DNA of 64,000 nt. Source: Ascidia mentula. Taxonomy: Eukaryota; Chordata; Ascidiacea; Phlebobranchia; Ascidiidae. The position numbers and the translations under genes were made by a program. The stretch covers positions 1,493,001-1,557,000 of the forward strand of contig OX387199.1 in NCBI GenBank assembly GCA_947561715.1, given 5' to 3'. Below are positions 1-14,200 of this stretch, piece after piece (position 1 is the stretch's first letter; each line of letters begins with the position of its first letter). Under the pieces are notes generated by a model. The model searched no databases. It had not been told where the DNA came from and saw only the letters and a list, made by a program, of their open reading frames with translations.

Positions 1-543
1 AATAAACAAAACTTATCGAGTTATACCCTGCATATGTTTCACCCAACTCAAATACTTCCTCTATCAGTCCTTTTTACATTCATAAAATTGTCCGCACAGC
101 TGTTATCTACGTGTGTACACGTGTGCAGAGCATTAAATGATAAACGACATTACCCAATAAACCGGAAAGAGGCGGCGTCAGGGCTTTAGCGATGCCTTGT
201 CAAACATTGTGGTGATGTCAGGGCGAAGGAAGCAGCTGAGCCAAGTTGTCAGCTTTGCGTTGTTGTTGAACTTGAGGGAAAGTAAAGTGATGTTATATAA
301 CAGTTAATAAGTCGGAAAGTCCGTGTGTGCAAGTACACCTGCATGTGTGTGATATTTTGTGCAAACGTGTTGGTGAAAACGGAAATTGTATCGAAGCGTC
401 AACTTCTGTTTTCTTGCTTCCGTTTTAGCAAAGTTGACACCTACGGTTCAAAAAAATGTATTGCGGGGAAATTTATCCGTTATCAACTGATTGGTTTGAT
501 ACATTTTCCTAAATTTTACGCTTACGTAATCGATACGTCGACA
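1..543 (+). promoter_or_regulatory. 5' flank and leader of the ARHGAP20-like gene
   Basis: No independent gene is seen here. The reading frame of the first coding exon stays open back to about position 325, so an earlier start cannot be excluded. A good splice acceptor (pyrimidine-rich stretch then TTTTAG) ends at 429, which suggests that an upstream untranslated exon, or a trans-spliced leader as is common in tunicates, joins at 430. I chose the ATG at 544 because it follows this acceptor and starts a sequence with a clean donor at its end. Transcription start not identified. Confidence 0.4.
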
Positions 544-3500
544 ATGACCTCAGATCAGAGACAACGTCATCACTCAAACATATTGTTGGCCCCATGTGGG
601 CCCAAACCCGTGTCCCCTTCCATGTGTGCGACAACTGGGCTTGTCAGCGTTCAAGAGGAGCCCGATGACGCAATTGGTGATTATGACGACGAGGTACGTC
701 ACAATGATATTAAACTTTCTGGGAGGAAAAGCTGCTAACACACATTTCAGTCGCATTCAGGATGGGGGGAAATATTGTGTTTGCTGAGTCTTCTTTAACT
801 TTTGGTGGAGGTTAAGCTAACCAGAATTCTTGTACAATTCTTGTAACTACGGGTTCACACGTTGAACTGATCAAAACATTTATATTTGTACAGTTTAGGG
901 TGTAACTAAAATTACGTTCCCTTGCACATTTTTAAGGCTAACGCTTTAGGCGGGTTACCTCCCATAAGATTAAACGTATAAACGTGTTGATGAACATTGA
1001 CCATAAAGTGTAATAAAAAACAAGTATTCCCTAATGCCTCACTTCTTATTAAGCCCTACTATCAACTCTTTATGACCCCCTAGTACGGCGCACACGTTTA
1101 TAGCCTTATGGTCAGCATGGCCGCTCAAACGTTCCATAGCATCATCGTTTGTGTGACGATTACGTGTCAGGTACCAACGATGCTCGATCGTTTGTAAACC
1201 CAATAAATGTGCTGAGAGTAATTGACTTGACATTTTTCCACCCTAACTCAGATGACATCGTGCGAATCACGTGACTTGATGTCCTGACAAGCAGGATAAT
1301 GGCTTTAGATAAATTACGCTCTCACGTACGTCGGACAGGGCTTGTAATTTGAAACGAGGCGTCCCAATGAATCAAGCGTGCCAATCTACTGATAGATGAC
1401 TTACCGTGTGGTATTTCATTATGCATATTTTTGCAACTATTACAACAAATTTCACTCAGAGTCAACTTGGGTGGGTCGTGAAACACCACTTTAAACCTGT
1501 ATGTTACTCGACTGCATGTATGAAGTCGAGTAAAATGCAAATGCAAGGAAGTACTTGCAACACTTTGTCACGACCTTGTTTTGTGCGCATTGACTGCTTC
1601 CGACTTAGCACTAATCACCTCGTATCATGCGATAGGTTTAAATTTAGGCCTGTTGGCTTTTCCGTCAAGTCAAAAAAAGTTTTCTAAAAAATTTAGTTTT
1701 TAAACGACATTTATCTTGCAACGTTTTAAGACACGATTTCACCCACGCGCTTATGCAAATTTAGAACTGCTATTACTGTGACGCACGTACCACATTGCCA
1801 GATGCCCGAAGTGGGTTCCGCATAACCCTAGTGCTACATAAGAAGCCATACGTCTGTATGGTTTTAAGCAAAAACTCTTGGCCACCATATTTGTTGTTGG
1901 GGTAACCTGGCACTGTTTCGTGAACAAAAAGTTTGGAAACACTGCTGTCACTAACAGTAAACTAAATGCTTTGTTCAGGTTTTTGAGAGTGCTCCTTCCA
2001 GCGGCGACGTCAGGGCTGGATTTTCCGTCAGTCCGTCAGGGGGTGTGTCGAGGGGGCGTGCCGAAAGCCTTCAACGTTTGCTGGGAGGAAATCAGCGGAA
2101 ATTGGCAACCAGAAAATCGATCGGATGCATCAACGTTCGGCAGCAGGGCGAACCGACGGTGAGTGAACAAGTTATAACCCGCCATGTCTTTGTGCTTAAA
2201 GAGATTTTCGGGGAAAATCTTGTTCCGTTACAAGTCTGTTTTATTTTTTCGTAAAAATGTAACACTTCTGTGATAAACTTCGTATAAACGGGACCTGGTG
2301 GGTTTAATTTTTAATATTACGAGCGCTTGTATTTGTTTTAAAGTTTCAAGTGGATTTGTTTTTCTTGTTGTATGTTTTTCCACTACTCTGCGTTCCCAGG
2401 ATAATAACATGATACATGGGTGGAGCGCTCTTAACATAAAATTACGCATTTCAGTCGCGCTATAATTGCGTATGTGGCATTCAACGTCTAAACTTACCTG
2501 ACACATTGTATACCTGAGGATTTTCGTCATCGTAGCAGACGTTCAGCAATAACAAGTTTGGTGTCTCGTCTGGAAACTAAAAAATGTGCAAGGATGTTGA
2601 AAAACGTATGTAGAAAAGGCTTTTTTTTTCAATTCAACGCGGTATAACTCAACATTGAGTTCACAAAACTGATCGTAATACCTGGTGTGTTAAAAAATGC
2701 GCAAGGCGACAGTGGAGATTGCCCCGTCCCAGCGTAACGCTCGTCATCAACACTTAATAACTGTATTCCCGTTTGCATGGTTGGCACTTGGCGGTTTAAA
2801 CCACATTTTCTGCGTTAATAAGTCTGTTGTGAGATATTAAATATAGTCGGTATAGAGATAAGATTCGTCTGTCGCCGAGAAACTCTTCGACAACACTACA
2901 ACTGTGGAATGTCTGGAACTCTGGAGTAATTTAATACCCTGAAGAAATTGGCGGGCAAAAGTAATTATGCGCCTTATTATTACCCAAATGCGCGCCGCCA
3001 CGGTGGCAAAAATTCACTTGTTTCTCCCCTGGGTGGTCAACGTAAAACTGCTCACTGGATTCCGCGCATAACTGTCAACCCCAACAATGCCGCGTCCTGT
3101 CACACTATACTACACCCACCCGCTATTGTCTCACAATTAAATACCTGACGTCACGGAATCAAATGCCTTCAAGTGTTTTGTTACGATGACTGGGCGGCAA
3201 CCGAAGGATTCGGCGGCTGTAGGCACAGAGGTTGCCACTGTGGACAGAAACAATTTGCGCCTTTGTATTTACTCGTTAAGGCAGTGAAAATGCGTTAAAT
3301 CTTCGACTATTCACGAACCTAAGGGGGTGGAGTTTGTTAAGGAAAACTAGTTATGTTGGTTTACGAGCGTGTTGAATTGAGTGGACAGTGCTTATAGTTT
3401 AGTCTTATTGATTAGAGTTTCGCATTGAAGATATGTAGCGTAACTTTACACGTTAGGATTAACAGTAGACCGTTTTTGACGCCCAAAAACCGCCCAAATA

Positions 3501-5283
3501 ACTGTAATGTTGTTGTATTCGTGAAAACTGTGACGTAACATTGCATAAGAAGAACGTGGGCATTGTCATGTGCCTTCAGTGGGATTACAGTTTGCTGAAG
3601 CTGAAGTTGAAACGTATCGGTGTTGTTTCTTGTAGGATGTCGCCATGGAGTTTATGGACGGAGAGTATTTGAGCGAAAATGAACTGAAACTGATGACGGT
3701 GCAAGCCCGCTTTCCAAACGATGACCTCAAACTCTTCGAGTGTTACTCTCTTTCTAGGGATTTACCCCTCAGTCGGGAGAGCTTTGACGGAACCAGCGAC
3801 CACCAGGACAAGTTCTCTACGCCCGAAAAGGTTGGTCGGTTTTTCAGGAAGTTAATCTGATCACTGGTTGTTAATGTATTTTTTCTGTATATAATGCCTT
3901 GATTTAAGTACTGTGTTGGTCTGGTGCGGGGACATAGCTTTACCAACTATTAGCAACAGGAATGACACGTGTACGTCATCTATTGCTTAGTTAGACCCCG
4001 TCCAAATCGATTAGCAGAAGTCAATTTTGTCTTAAGAGCTTGGAGGTGCTGTGAAAGCATGAATATATCCACGCTTACTCCATTTGTTACCAAACCTGAA
4101 CCAAAACGATGGACAGTAAAACATGAGCCACAAAACCCTATATTGAAGGCCAATGAGCAGTTAGGCTTCCAAAAGCGCCTACACACAATGCTAAGCGCAG
4201 TAAGGTATAGCGCCCACTACATACTTTAATTAGCAGCGGAAATGAGACAGAGTAAACATATGCACAGTGCAGTGGTAGTAGTAACAGCAACAACATGGTA
4301 TTGTTACCATAAGGCCGGAGTCCAAATGTTGTTATTACGCTCTTGCGTATCTTATGTCAATGCACAAACATTAGTGCTACCTACAGCCGGATGCAATAAA
4401 ACTGCGCCAACTGGTTACGTAAACAGCTGGCAGTTAGGCGCGCTGGGAATTGGTTGTTGACAGATAAACAACTCTTAACCTCAAAGTGCACTTATATATA
4501 AGAACGCCCCTGTTTATTTAAGAAACATTGCGTTGGTACTGTATATTCATGTGTGTGGCGTGTATTCCACAGCGAATATGAACCAATATAGACAGGGATC
4601 CGATCCATGCGAAACCGAAAATAATGACGTCTGAAACAAAAAACGAATTACTTTCAACGATGTTGTAGTTTACAGAAACTTCAACATAATGACCCTTTTT
4701 TTACTTCGCAATGTCAGAATGGCAAACAAAATTTGCCGGCAAAAAACACTGTAACATGGTTTGAACCATAACATATAAAAAATAAGGACACGTGTAGTTA
4801 AAACTGCTTAAAAATGAACGATATTAGACTACGACATAAGACTATCCGTCACACATAAGTAGAAACCCCACGACGGTACGCAACCCTGATTATACGTTAA
4901 CATTTGTTGGACTTTAGTTTAAATCAACGGCATGCGGAAAGTACGTCTAAATCAGCAAATATGTTTACGTTATCTCAAATAGACCGTGTTGCATGGCTTC
5001 CATACCAAACTTTGTGCAAGAGAGAAAAAGAATGAATCCTCTCTTGTGTGAAGTTTTTCATAATCCAGCTTTACATCCAGCTGACCTCTGGAGGACGAAA
5101 CGATTTCCGCCATTATTGCGTTTCTGCCGAACATACATTTTCAAGCTAATTTGTGCAAAATATTTTCAGAAGCCTCAAAACCAGGGCGACGAAATCGCCT
5201 CCCCCGCCAACTCCACAAGTAACAATTCTCTACAGCGACCACGTGCGGCCGACGGATACGTCGTGTTATCGCCACTACTGCAG
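544..5283 (+). CDS. ARHGAP20: N-terminal exons 1-3 of the ARHGAP20-like gene
   Basis: Three exons (544-693, 3636-3830, 5170-5283; 50, 65 and 38 codons), all ending in phase 0 with good donors (GTACGT, GTTGGT, GTAAGC) and acceptors (TTGTAG, TTTCAG). They encode an acidic, Ser- and Pro-containing stretch without a domain I recognise, for example ending SPLLQ before exon 4. They join exon 4 at 18302 in phase 0, which is the main reason to assign them to this gene. Vertebrate ARHGAP20 has no clearly matching segment, so this may be a lineage-specific N terminus. The exons could instead belong to a separate upstream transcript, but I see no stop codon or polyadenylation context after exon 3. Confidence 0.62.
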
Positions 5284-8200
5284 GTAAGCGCTGTTTCGGT
5301 AAAAAGTTGTTTGTACGCTCCACATCCAGGTGGCGCGCAAAAACGAAATGATTTGCTATGTTTAATTGTTCACTGTATTGCTTTGAGAAAGACGGCCTTG
5401 TCGACCCAGAGGTGTTTATTACTTCGTAGTCGAAACGTTGACTGCAACATATCTGTCAAATTACGTTGTTTAATTAACACTTTCCTATTCATTTATACAA
5501 CAATTAACACCAGGCAAAGTGCGAAACATACGAATGGACACTAACTAGTATATGACACCACACACGCAGACAAACTGTAATGTCAAGGTATGCGTGTATG
5601 TGAAAGGTCAGTGCAAGGAAACCTCTGAAGGACGGCCAAAACCTGAAAATAGATCTGTTCTGACGGCCGCCCCCCTCGAAACTTTTACATTTTAGTCTGT
5701 ACGGATTCTCCTAAACCGCCACAAATCCTCCGCATCTAATTCCAACTTCGCTTTTACGTCTGCCTGTGGTGCAAGTGTTTGCTGCGGGGATAAACCGTGT
5801 CCTCCCCTGTCAAAGGATGAGGGCTGATCCCTCGTCGAAACACAAGCCGAACTTCCGCACGGGTTTTGTTGCCTATCCCTGTGGCATCGACGAGAGAGAG
5901 AGAGAGGAGGTGTTATTGGCATTACCGCACGCTTTGCAAACGTATTATTTTGTGGGCGGCCACAGTGCAATCTAGAAGTTTCTTGTGACGTTGGGTCTGG
6001 GGACAGAGTACAACTGTAACACATGTTGCAACAACCTTCGTGAACTTATATAATACAGATATCCATGTTTGGTCTCTTTTGGCGCCTTATGGACTCGGTA
6101 CGCATTAGCAGTAATGGGAAAAAAGGGTATATTTTACGATAAAAACAGTACGCACGGCTCAAAATAGGAAAACTTTTGTTCCTCTTTCACTCAAAACATG
6201 TGATAGAAATAACACAGTTCCTCAATACCCAACCGATGGAGTTTAATAGAAGTCGACCCACTTTATTTTCCGTCATAAATTCCCCATTTCAAGCGCGAAC
6301 AGGTTTCGGGGACGAATATCGCAACAGTTGAAACACGCTTCCCCTAAATCCCCTGCTCTCTAAAACTGATCCATCAGCGTTCAATAAAGCAGACAGGAGA
6401 CCTTGTTCAAAGCACGGCCACTGGCATCTGGCGGGGTCGGGCCTCGTTGCGCTTGACTGGCTCCAGAGACCGCGAGCTTTTTAGACGGAATCGCAAACGT
6501 AAACAAGCACAGGGAGTAATAACTTGCCTCCCGACTTTTATGAGTTGCAGTATCGCTAGTGCGCGCCGAGCGGGGTGGTGTGAAACGGTCTGAGCTCGAG
6601 GAAGGTTATGTGTATGTTGCAGATGAATGCTCGAGAGGCTAACTAACAAGGGAAGGACAATAACGTCGGAAATGCTTGATTTCCTTGGCGAATTTCAGCG
6701 AAACTATTTTTGCTTCAGTTCAGAATTATTTCAGACTGCCACAGCCTTTGATGTTAGCTTCCCTTTGAGCAGCCAGACCACAGGCAATCTTTGGTGAAAG
6801 TTGACACAGGAATAATCTGGAATAAGATATTGTTGCCACATTGCTTTGAAACCAACGCCTGTTTTTTCACTTCAACTAAACATCGACATCACTGGTTTGC
6901 TGACCAGACTTTGCTTCGGGTGCCGAGATATTAACTAATTAGTTGGTACAATGCCTGAACAGATGTTGCGGTTGGGGTAGTGACGAAGAAAACCTATTAG
7001 AAATTACGCCGTTGTCACCACCAATCTCGCTCAACGACGCTCAGTTCGTTAATGGTTTGGATTTGAAGTTTTTAGGATTAGGTTCGATAATCGATTTGAA
7101 ATCGTCAAAAATATGGTCCCGAAACGTTAGTGTCTGGATCCTATCTTTTATTCGGAAACTATCTCCTTTCCATTGCGCACACTGGGAGAAGTTCGTTAGA
7201 ATTTAAATTACATGCAATTAAATTGGGGATACACTCATACCTTGGGCTGTGTTGTACAATGTTCACATACATACGTCTTCATCGAAACCCACAAGCGAAA
7301 ATATCACGAAAGAAATTTAATACGACAGCAGAATGACTCGGCGAAGTATTGTGCATTTGCCTTCAATGGAAATATTTAAGGAATTCTGGTTACACTTTTT
7401 GGGATATTTGCACATTCTTTAATATCGTTATGGAGAATGGACATAACCTGATTTAATTAAAGCCAAGAAACCGGAAACTAAGCTATTCCTTTAACGCGCA
7501 CCCTGCATAACAAGTCATGTGACGTATTTGAAAGGGCGTTCGTCCTTGTGTCAAGTCCAGCTTGTCGTCACTTTCTCCTCGCATGCTGTTTCGACTGAAC
7601 GTAGGCAGAACGAAAACCAAACCTTGTTACAAAACAAGTCGCCTCAACCGCAAATGAACGAAGCTTTTGAATGGCGCAAACCGTATCTTGGCAACTGCAT
7701 GTAATGTAGTTCTGTTAGAACAGGGAACATCTGGTTTAGCCTGGGAAGGTGCGAGGGATTGGAATGTTAAGGTTGAGGGTAGATCAGGGGTGGATTTAAC
7801 AGAGACATCCGTAGTTTTTTGTCAACCGTTGCGTCATTGGTTTCCAGTGTTTCCAGCCTTGTTTGTGTTACGTGGAAATACAGTGCAGGAACAATAATTT
7901 AGCGAAATGGTGCAATGTTTATCGGCCAGTTACATTACACTTACCTTTTATAGCAAAGTGAGTGGATACATGTTTTAGAGTGAAGTTGTGTTAGAACATC
8001 GTCGCACCGAACCAAGAGTTCACGAAGCGTTATTCGTTGCAATCTTCGTAAATACTTGGAACACTCGTCAAGCTGAATAATAGGATATTGTAATTACGTA
8101 TCGAATTAATAAGGATGGGTGCTAATATTGGTACATCATAAAACAATTATAATAAGACAAGTGTCGAACAGTGGATGGTAGATTGTGAAGTGTCCCGTGG

Positions 8201-11200
8201 TGCTTTAATCAACTTAAACCCAAGTTATTTGTGTTTTGCTTTGTTTTTTTTTCTCATCCGAGCCCACAATCATTGCTTTTTTATATCACTGAAGTCAATC
8301 AGTTGAAACTTAAGAAGTTCGCAATATTAGGAAAAAGTTACAGCACTAACTTGTGGGGAGCTGTTTAACTTCGCATTAACAAGGCAGCTGGGATATCGCC
8401 GTGCTGGTTGCGGTCACACTTGTTGTCGTGTGCCGGTTATTTCTGCCAGTAAGTGTTTACACTGGGAAAATGCGAGGGCAATTTTCAACGGTCTTTCCTG
8501 CAATTTAGCCCTGAAGCAAAACTCTTGCGCGAACACTTGCTTCGGGGACATTCCGCATTTAAATTCTTCTACACTCTCTAAAAATGCCGTTCACGAAAGG
8601 TTGCCTTCAGAAATCGGAAATATTGGGGCAGGAAAGTTAGTTCGTCGCAACCGCAAGTCTTTTAAATGAAGGATCTGATTTAACTTAACTGACCATTCAA
8701 TTGTTACGTGTTTTAGCTTTATGCGCATACACCTGTGGACTCTACGTCAACAGCCACGAATTCAGTTGACAAGGAAATATTTTTTTAAGCAATCAAGTAT
8801 GTGTATTATGTACGGATTACCGAGGATAGCAAGGCTTAACACGAGGTTTAATATCAAGCTATCGCTAAACCAAAGTTTCTGCCGCTTAATTCAGATACTT
8901 AAACTTAGCATGACACCAATATTGAGCCAACAATCCTGTCTCGATCTGTCGTTTCGTCACTTGGGTTGTGCAGTATTGACGCGTTAACTTTAAATTACCA
9001 CTACGCACGAATCAGTGATTATAACATTGCGTTCGTGCAATTCATGTCAATGTTTTTCGGTGGTATGAAGTTTCAGCGATTTATTGAGTATTGCAAAGGT
9101 ATGTGAACTATGGAAGACTTTTCAGCATGAACAGAAATAATGCTACGCAATGCATTTGGTGACATGTATACCTTATATTACCATTATACCATGACACGTT
9201 AGTTGTCGTAAGTTTGGTTTGTGTTGGCCTGTATATCAGTGACAAGCAGAGAGCAACGCAGTTGGTGCAAAAATGCTAGGTTTAAGAATGTGTGAAGCGA
9301 AACCTTTTGGCAGTGCGGAAATTAGTCGCTCTCCAGCCACCTGCATAATCTTAAGGGACCGGTTGTGTCTCGTGGATATCGGCATATGGGCGTGTGTCAT
9401 ACAGAGATCTCGCACACACGGGACGGGCGAATTACTGAGGTCTGTTTCCGGTACATTAGTGCTTCAGTCTATAGATTTCAAAACTTCGTTCTGACTAAAT
9501 CAACACGCAGTAAGATGGATTTCATCATTCTCAGAATCTGAAGACTTGTTGTAATCCACAAGTATATGAGGTAACGCAGTGGTGATCAAAGCTCATTCCG
9601 GCTCACCTTAAACCAGAGATGTGAAGATAATTAAGAACGGAAGTAGATTTGGGCCTTGAAGTAAGCACTTAACTTGTCAAGATTGTGACTCTGGAACAAC
9701 ACAGGTTTTGGCGTAATGGTCTGCTCGTAGATTGGAGGTCGGTTAACCTCAATCTTTTTTCTCTCTGTTAATTTTCCTTTTAAAGCTTGATAAACACGGA
9801 CAAGCTGTTCCGATTGGACTGATATAGTGGACATTTCACAATGGGTAGAAACAGGTGATAAAATTGTGACGTTCCGACTTGGTTTTATCAATTGCACATA
9901 TGAGGTTTTTCGGCTTCGTAACATCACTGAATATACATCTCGCAGATTTGTTTTAGTTAATCATGTTGTTAGGCAAAGTAGCGTGATTTGTATTGGAGAA
10001 AACGGTGCTCGTGGATTTAAATAAGAAACATGCACAAGTCAGCAAGCATACCTGAAAATCTGCTGGATGCACAGAGGGTAAGTTGACGTTATTGCATGTA
10101 TGACTTTAGTGGAATCGAGGGATGGTATTTGGACCTCTTGATAGTGAATTACCTGGCGGTATACTATACCCACTATCCTAGATAATAATAATAATAATGT
10201 GTGCTCAAGCTGACTTAGTGGTCGCAATCTTTGGGTTGAATGAAACCGTAAAATGTAGAAACGCAATAGGCGTTGTATCGGAATCCACATGCTGAGATAG
10301 GAACTATATTGACTTACCAAAACCTCTCGCAACATTTGTCTGCGTTTTCCCGGTCTAACTTACCACCGCAAAGTCCGTGCATTTTATTTCTGTAATCCTG
10401 CGCTGAGATAATTGACCCCCAGTCGAGTGCCGTTGAAACGAAGGGGGATTGAGGCGACCATGCGATACGCCATTCGGTCGAAAAAAGCTGTTCGCCTCCC
10501 CAGCACGTATCCAGCGCGCTGCATCTGCATTGTATATCTGATACGCGTTAACCGCTGTCGCGTGCTTGTTGCGCTGTCAAGAAAAAGGTGCGACGAGAAG
10601 TGGCAGAACCCGTTGATAGTCTGTTGCGAACACAACAGTCTCTGCTTCATTCGGGCGCTGGCCTCTAGAAGTGTTTGGGCGAAGTTTGCTGGAGACGTTC
10701 GTAATACGTGACCCGCTTTGTAGTTTGTGACATTAAAAATGACGGAGTTTGGCCTCAGAACCTGGTAAATGAGTCGGCAAAATGAAGGGAGTTGTTGTGA
10801 GCTGTTTGTGTCCCAGTTTATCAGTTGTTCTGAGGTTATTCAAGTTATATGCAGGCGCGTTACTTGAACAACCCCAGTTGCTACGTTTAATACAGAAATT
10901 TTGTGTGATAACATTTCCCTGCTTTCCATGAAATGAATGGAAATATTTGCCTTCCTAATGTACTTTTGGTGATTCAATCACGCGCAAAACAACAATTCAC
11001 AATCGAACCAAATGGACTTTTTAGTGGCGCTGAGGTTTGATGTTTACCCAAAAGAATGATGCGCAAAATTTGATCCAACTTTTTTCGGTACCTTAGCCAG
11101 TTGAATGCCAAGCTCTCGTATTGGCAAATCCAACAAGGGCAGATTCCCCGCATAGATAGTTTATTTTGTGTGGCATTCCGTGGCCACAAGCGTCGAGCAC

Positions 11201-14200
11201 CCGACTACATTAACCACAACTAAGGGGATTTGTTTATTTTGCACTCCACTTAGTGGCTGTGTTCCTATTCGGTTAAGTAAAGGCGGTGGCTCCAAGCCAA
11301 TTGCGTCTCTGCAAACAGCAACCAACAAACTGAGCTTCGTATTTTAATCAACACGTTTGCTTTCGACCGCAAAATGCGCACCACCAAAGCAAAATCGTTG
11401 GACGCTTGGGGAAACGTTATTAGTAAAACTATGCATAAGTTAATAAACAAAGTACGCACATCAGCGGAAGTGAATCAGGGGCGTTTTAAAAACCCGGAAC
11501 GAAAATTCAGGTCGCAATTTCCTGCGCATTTTCGAGCGCACTCGTCCTAAATTGTTATATTTCTATGGTGATCGTTATGACAACCAAATTTGATCCCTGT
11601 GCGAAACAGTAGAGTTTTCTTAAAATTATCTGCGTTTATTTGTTAATTTTTTTCGGCATTGGTTTGATTTATTTGTTAAAATTACCAATTGTTCAATACT
11701 TGATCACATAAAATGAATTTATTTTTTCATTATCACATTATTACACCAGAAAATGTAGTCAAAGAGCCACAAAAACACAAGAAAGTTGCTGGTGATGAGT
11801 TTGTTTTTGTCCATTTTACATTTAAATAAACAGTATTGACTTGGAACCTAGAAGGTGCGGCCATTTCATCTTTCGCAACACAGATTCAATAAACATCTTA
11901 ATGCGCCTCCACTCTCTCATTTCGCAGTCGATGACGCGGGTTCATTTGGGTTCATACCGGTCGCTTGCACCAGTTTTACCGACCGTTGACAGGCAGAGAG
12001 TTTTAAGTGACTCGAGTAGAACAGGTGCAGACGCCGTGGTTTGCTATGAAATGTAGGTGGAATACTATTGTCACTAACTGGACCGAAAACTTTCGAGTGA
12101 TCTGTTTACGTTTTTACAAAGTCTGATAAACAAGAAAATGTGCCTCTGTCGTTCATCCCCCGTCGTTCTCATTCCTTCAATGCAACGCTTGTGTCGTCCT
12201 AATGCGATTGAACCTTCAAATACCCGTCGAGCTGTTTCTTGCAATGCAATGTCAGTGCTGCATAGTTGGCCATGGAGATGGATATTTTAGTTGTACAACG
12301 CGAAAATACAAAATATAGCTTTTGTGGTGAGATGACATGCCGGGATGTAGCGCGGAGTCGTAGCGAATAAACAGGCTGGTAAGCTGATACGCAATGCACG
12401 TATTTTACACGTGCTGCTAATGTGCGTCTGATTAATTGCAGAAGCATGGAAACACGAGAAGCAGAGACACGTCAGTAGCGTCAGGCCGTGACTAACTTTG
12501 TGCCATACAGGTATATATTGGAGTTATGATAGCTCTTTTGCGGATCTAAACATGTCAAATTGGCTTAGATGTTGAGCTATTCATCATGTTTTTAAGGGAT
12601 TTATAGGCAAGGAATGATTCGCATTACGACTCTTGCATGTCAAAACATAATCGTGTAACGTGCGTAGGTAAAAGTATTAATTCCAAGTTAACTCTGTATT
12701 TTGTTTGAACACAACGCGAATTAGAAGTGTGTATATATACAAAAATATAGTGAAACGTAATGTCGGATGGCGTTTCATCTGTTACCACGATACATAGATA
12801 ATACAGACGTTTTTGCCTTCACCATTAGCCCACAACTTTGACGTATATCGTCTTGTCCCTGGAATATGCCTTTGAAAGCAGTGCGCAGTGGCAACAAAAT
12901 GTCAGTTTGTTTATGTTGGTAAATCCGGTCCGAACCAGCGAGCAACGCATTGCTTCACGTCCAAAAATCCGGCCCGCCATTACCTGTATTTAACGTAGAG
13001 TTATTTCATCCTTGTGTCGCGTGAAGTTTCCATGCCGGGAACTCTGTCTATCCAAACACGTGAATTTAGGCGTGTGAGGGAATGTAAGCAAGACCAAGTG
13101 TGGGCTTTTATTGCCAACCACATGACCGCGCTTTAATGCATTCTGGAATTGAACTGGAGCATGTGATTGCCTGTAACACTCGTGTATGAGCATGATGAAT
13201 CAGAACCTGTGCCTTCCCACCGTTTTACCGTTTCAAAAACACACTGTATGTGTGAAACTGACAATTTTAAGCCGGGTAAAGGAGATATTTTGTGATATTT
13301 GCTAAACTTAACATGTTTCGAGCTGGGAAATTTTTATTAATTTTTATACGCAATAACCTGTTTTTGATTTATAAATCATTTATAGCGCTAACTTTTTTAA
13401 TATGAGGAGCTCAACATAATGAAATGCTGATCAAATCTTTCTTACAAAAAGGGCCTAATTTCAATGTTTGGGAAATTATGAAGTTGCGATATTTTCGTTC
13501 CTCCCATTGTGCGTCAGCTTAAAAAAGTTGCTTCCAAAAGTGGAAAACTCTTGTCGGATTATTAAAAGTTAATTAAATCCCACGCGAAGAGAGATGTGGG
13601 TCAGAATTCCTGAAACCCGAGACGGAACACACGATAGCGTCGTAGTAAGCAAGACCTGAAACTCTAAAACAAACCTACACCCGCCCACGACAGCGCAACA
13701 AATCCCACATATCAATGTAAAAGATGGGCAGTGGTTGGTCTTCATTCCGCCTTCCTTTGATATTCCCCGCGCGATGTCCACATACCATCCATCCGCAATG
13801 ACAACCGCACGGATCAACATCGCCGCGACGGCCCCTCGCCTGCTGACCTGGACCTTGTTTGCGGGCGCGGGTCGCGTTCGCGACAAATAGCGGGTCGCGC
13901 GTCACAAAAGACAAAGCGACAGTTTCCCATAGGTTTACATTACGCGGCTGGGGGATTCCCCGTGGCGCCCGATGATGTGTTGTGTGTGTTTATGCCTTGG
14001 GGCGGGAGCTGCGCGAAGTGGTCGGAGATGCGTTGACGTTTTCTTGCCCTCCTAATGTGCGCTGGATGCGTTTCAAGGTGCAAGGGCTTCGCGTGCGTCT
14101 CGGTACAAAGGCGAACGTAACCTGCTGAGAACATCGGTGACAGTCGAGGACATATACAGGTATTAGTTTTAGTTATTTTAAGTATTGAGCAAACGAGATA

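Noticed and set aside
4993-5544. 183-codon frame around exon 3
   Set aside because: Only 5170-5283 has splice signals in phase. The rest is intron read-through.
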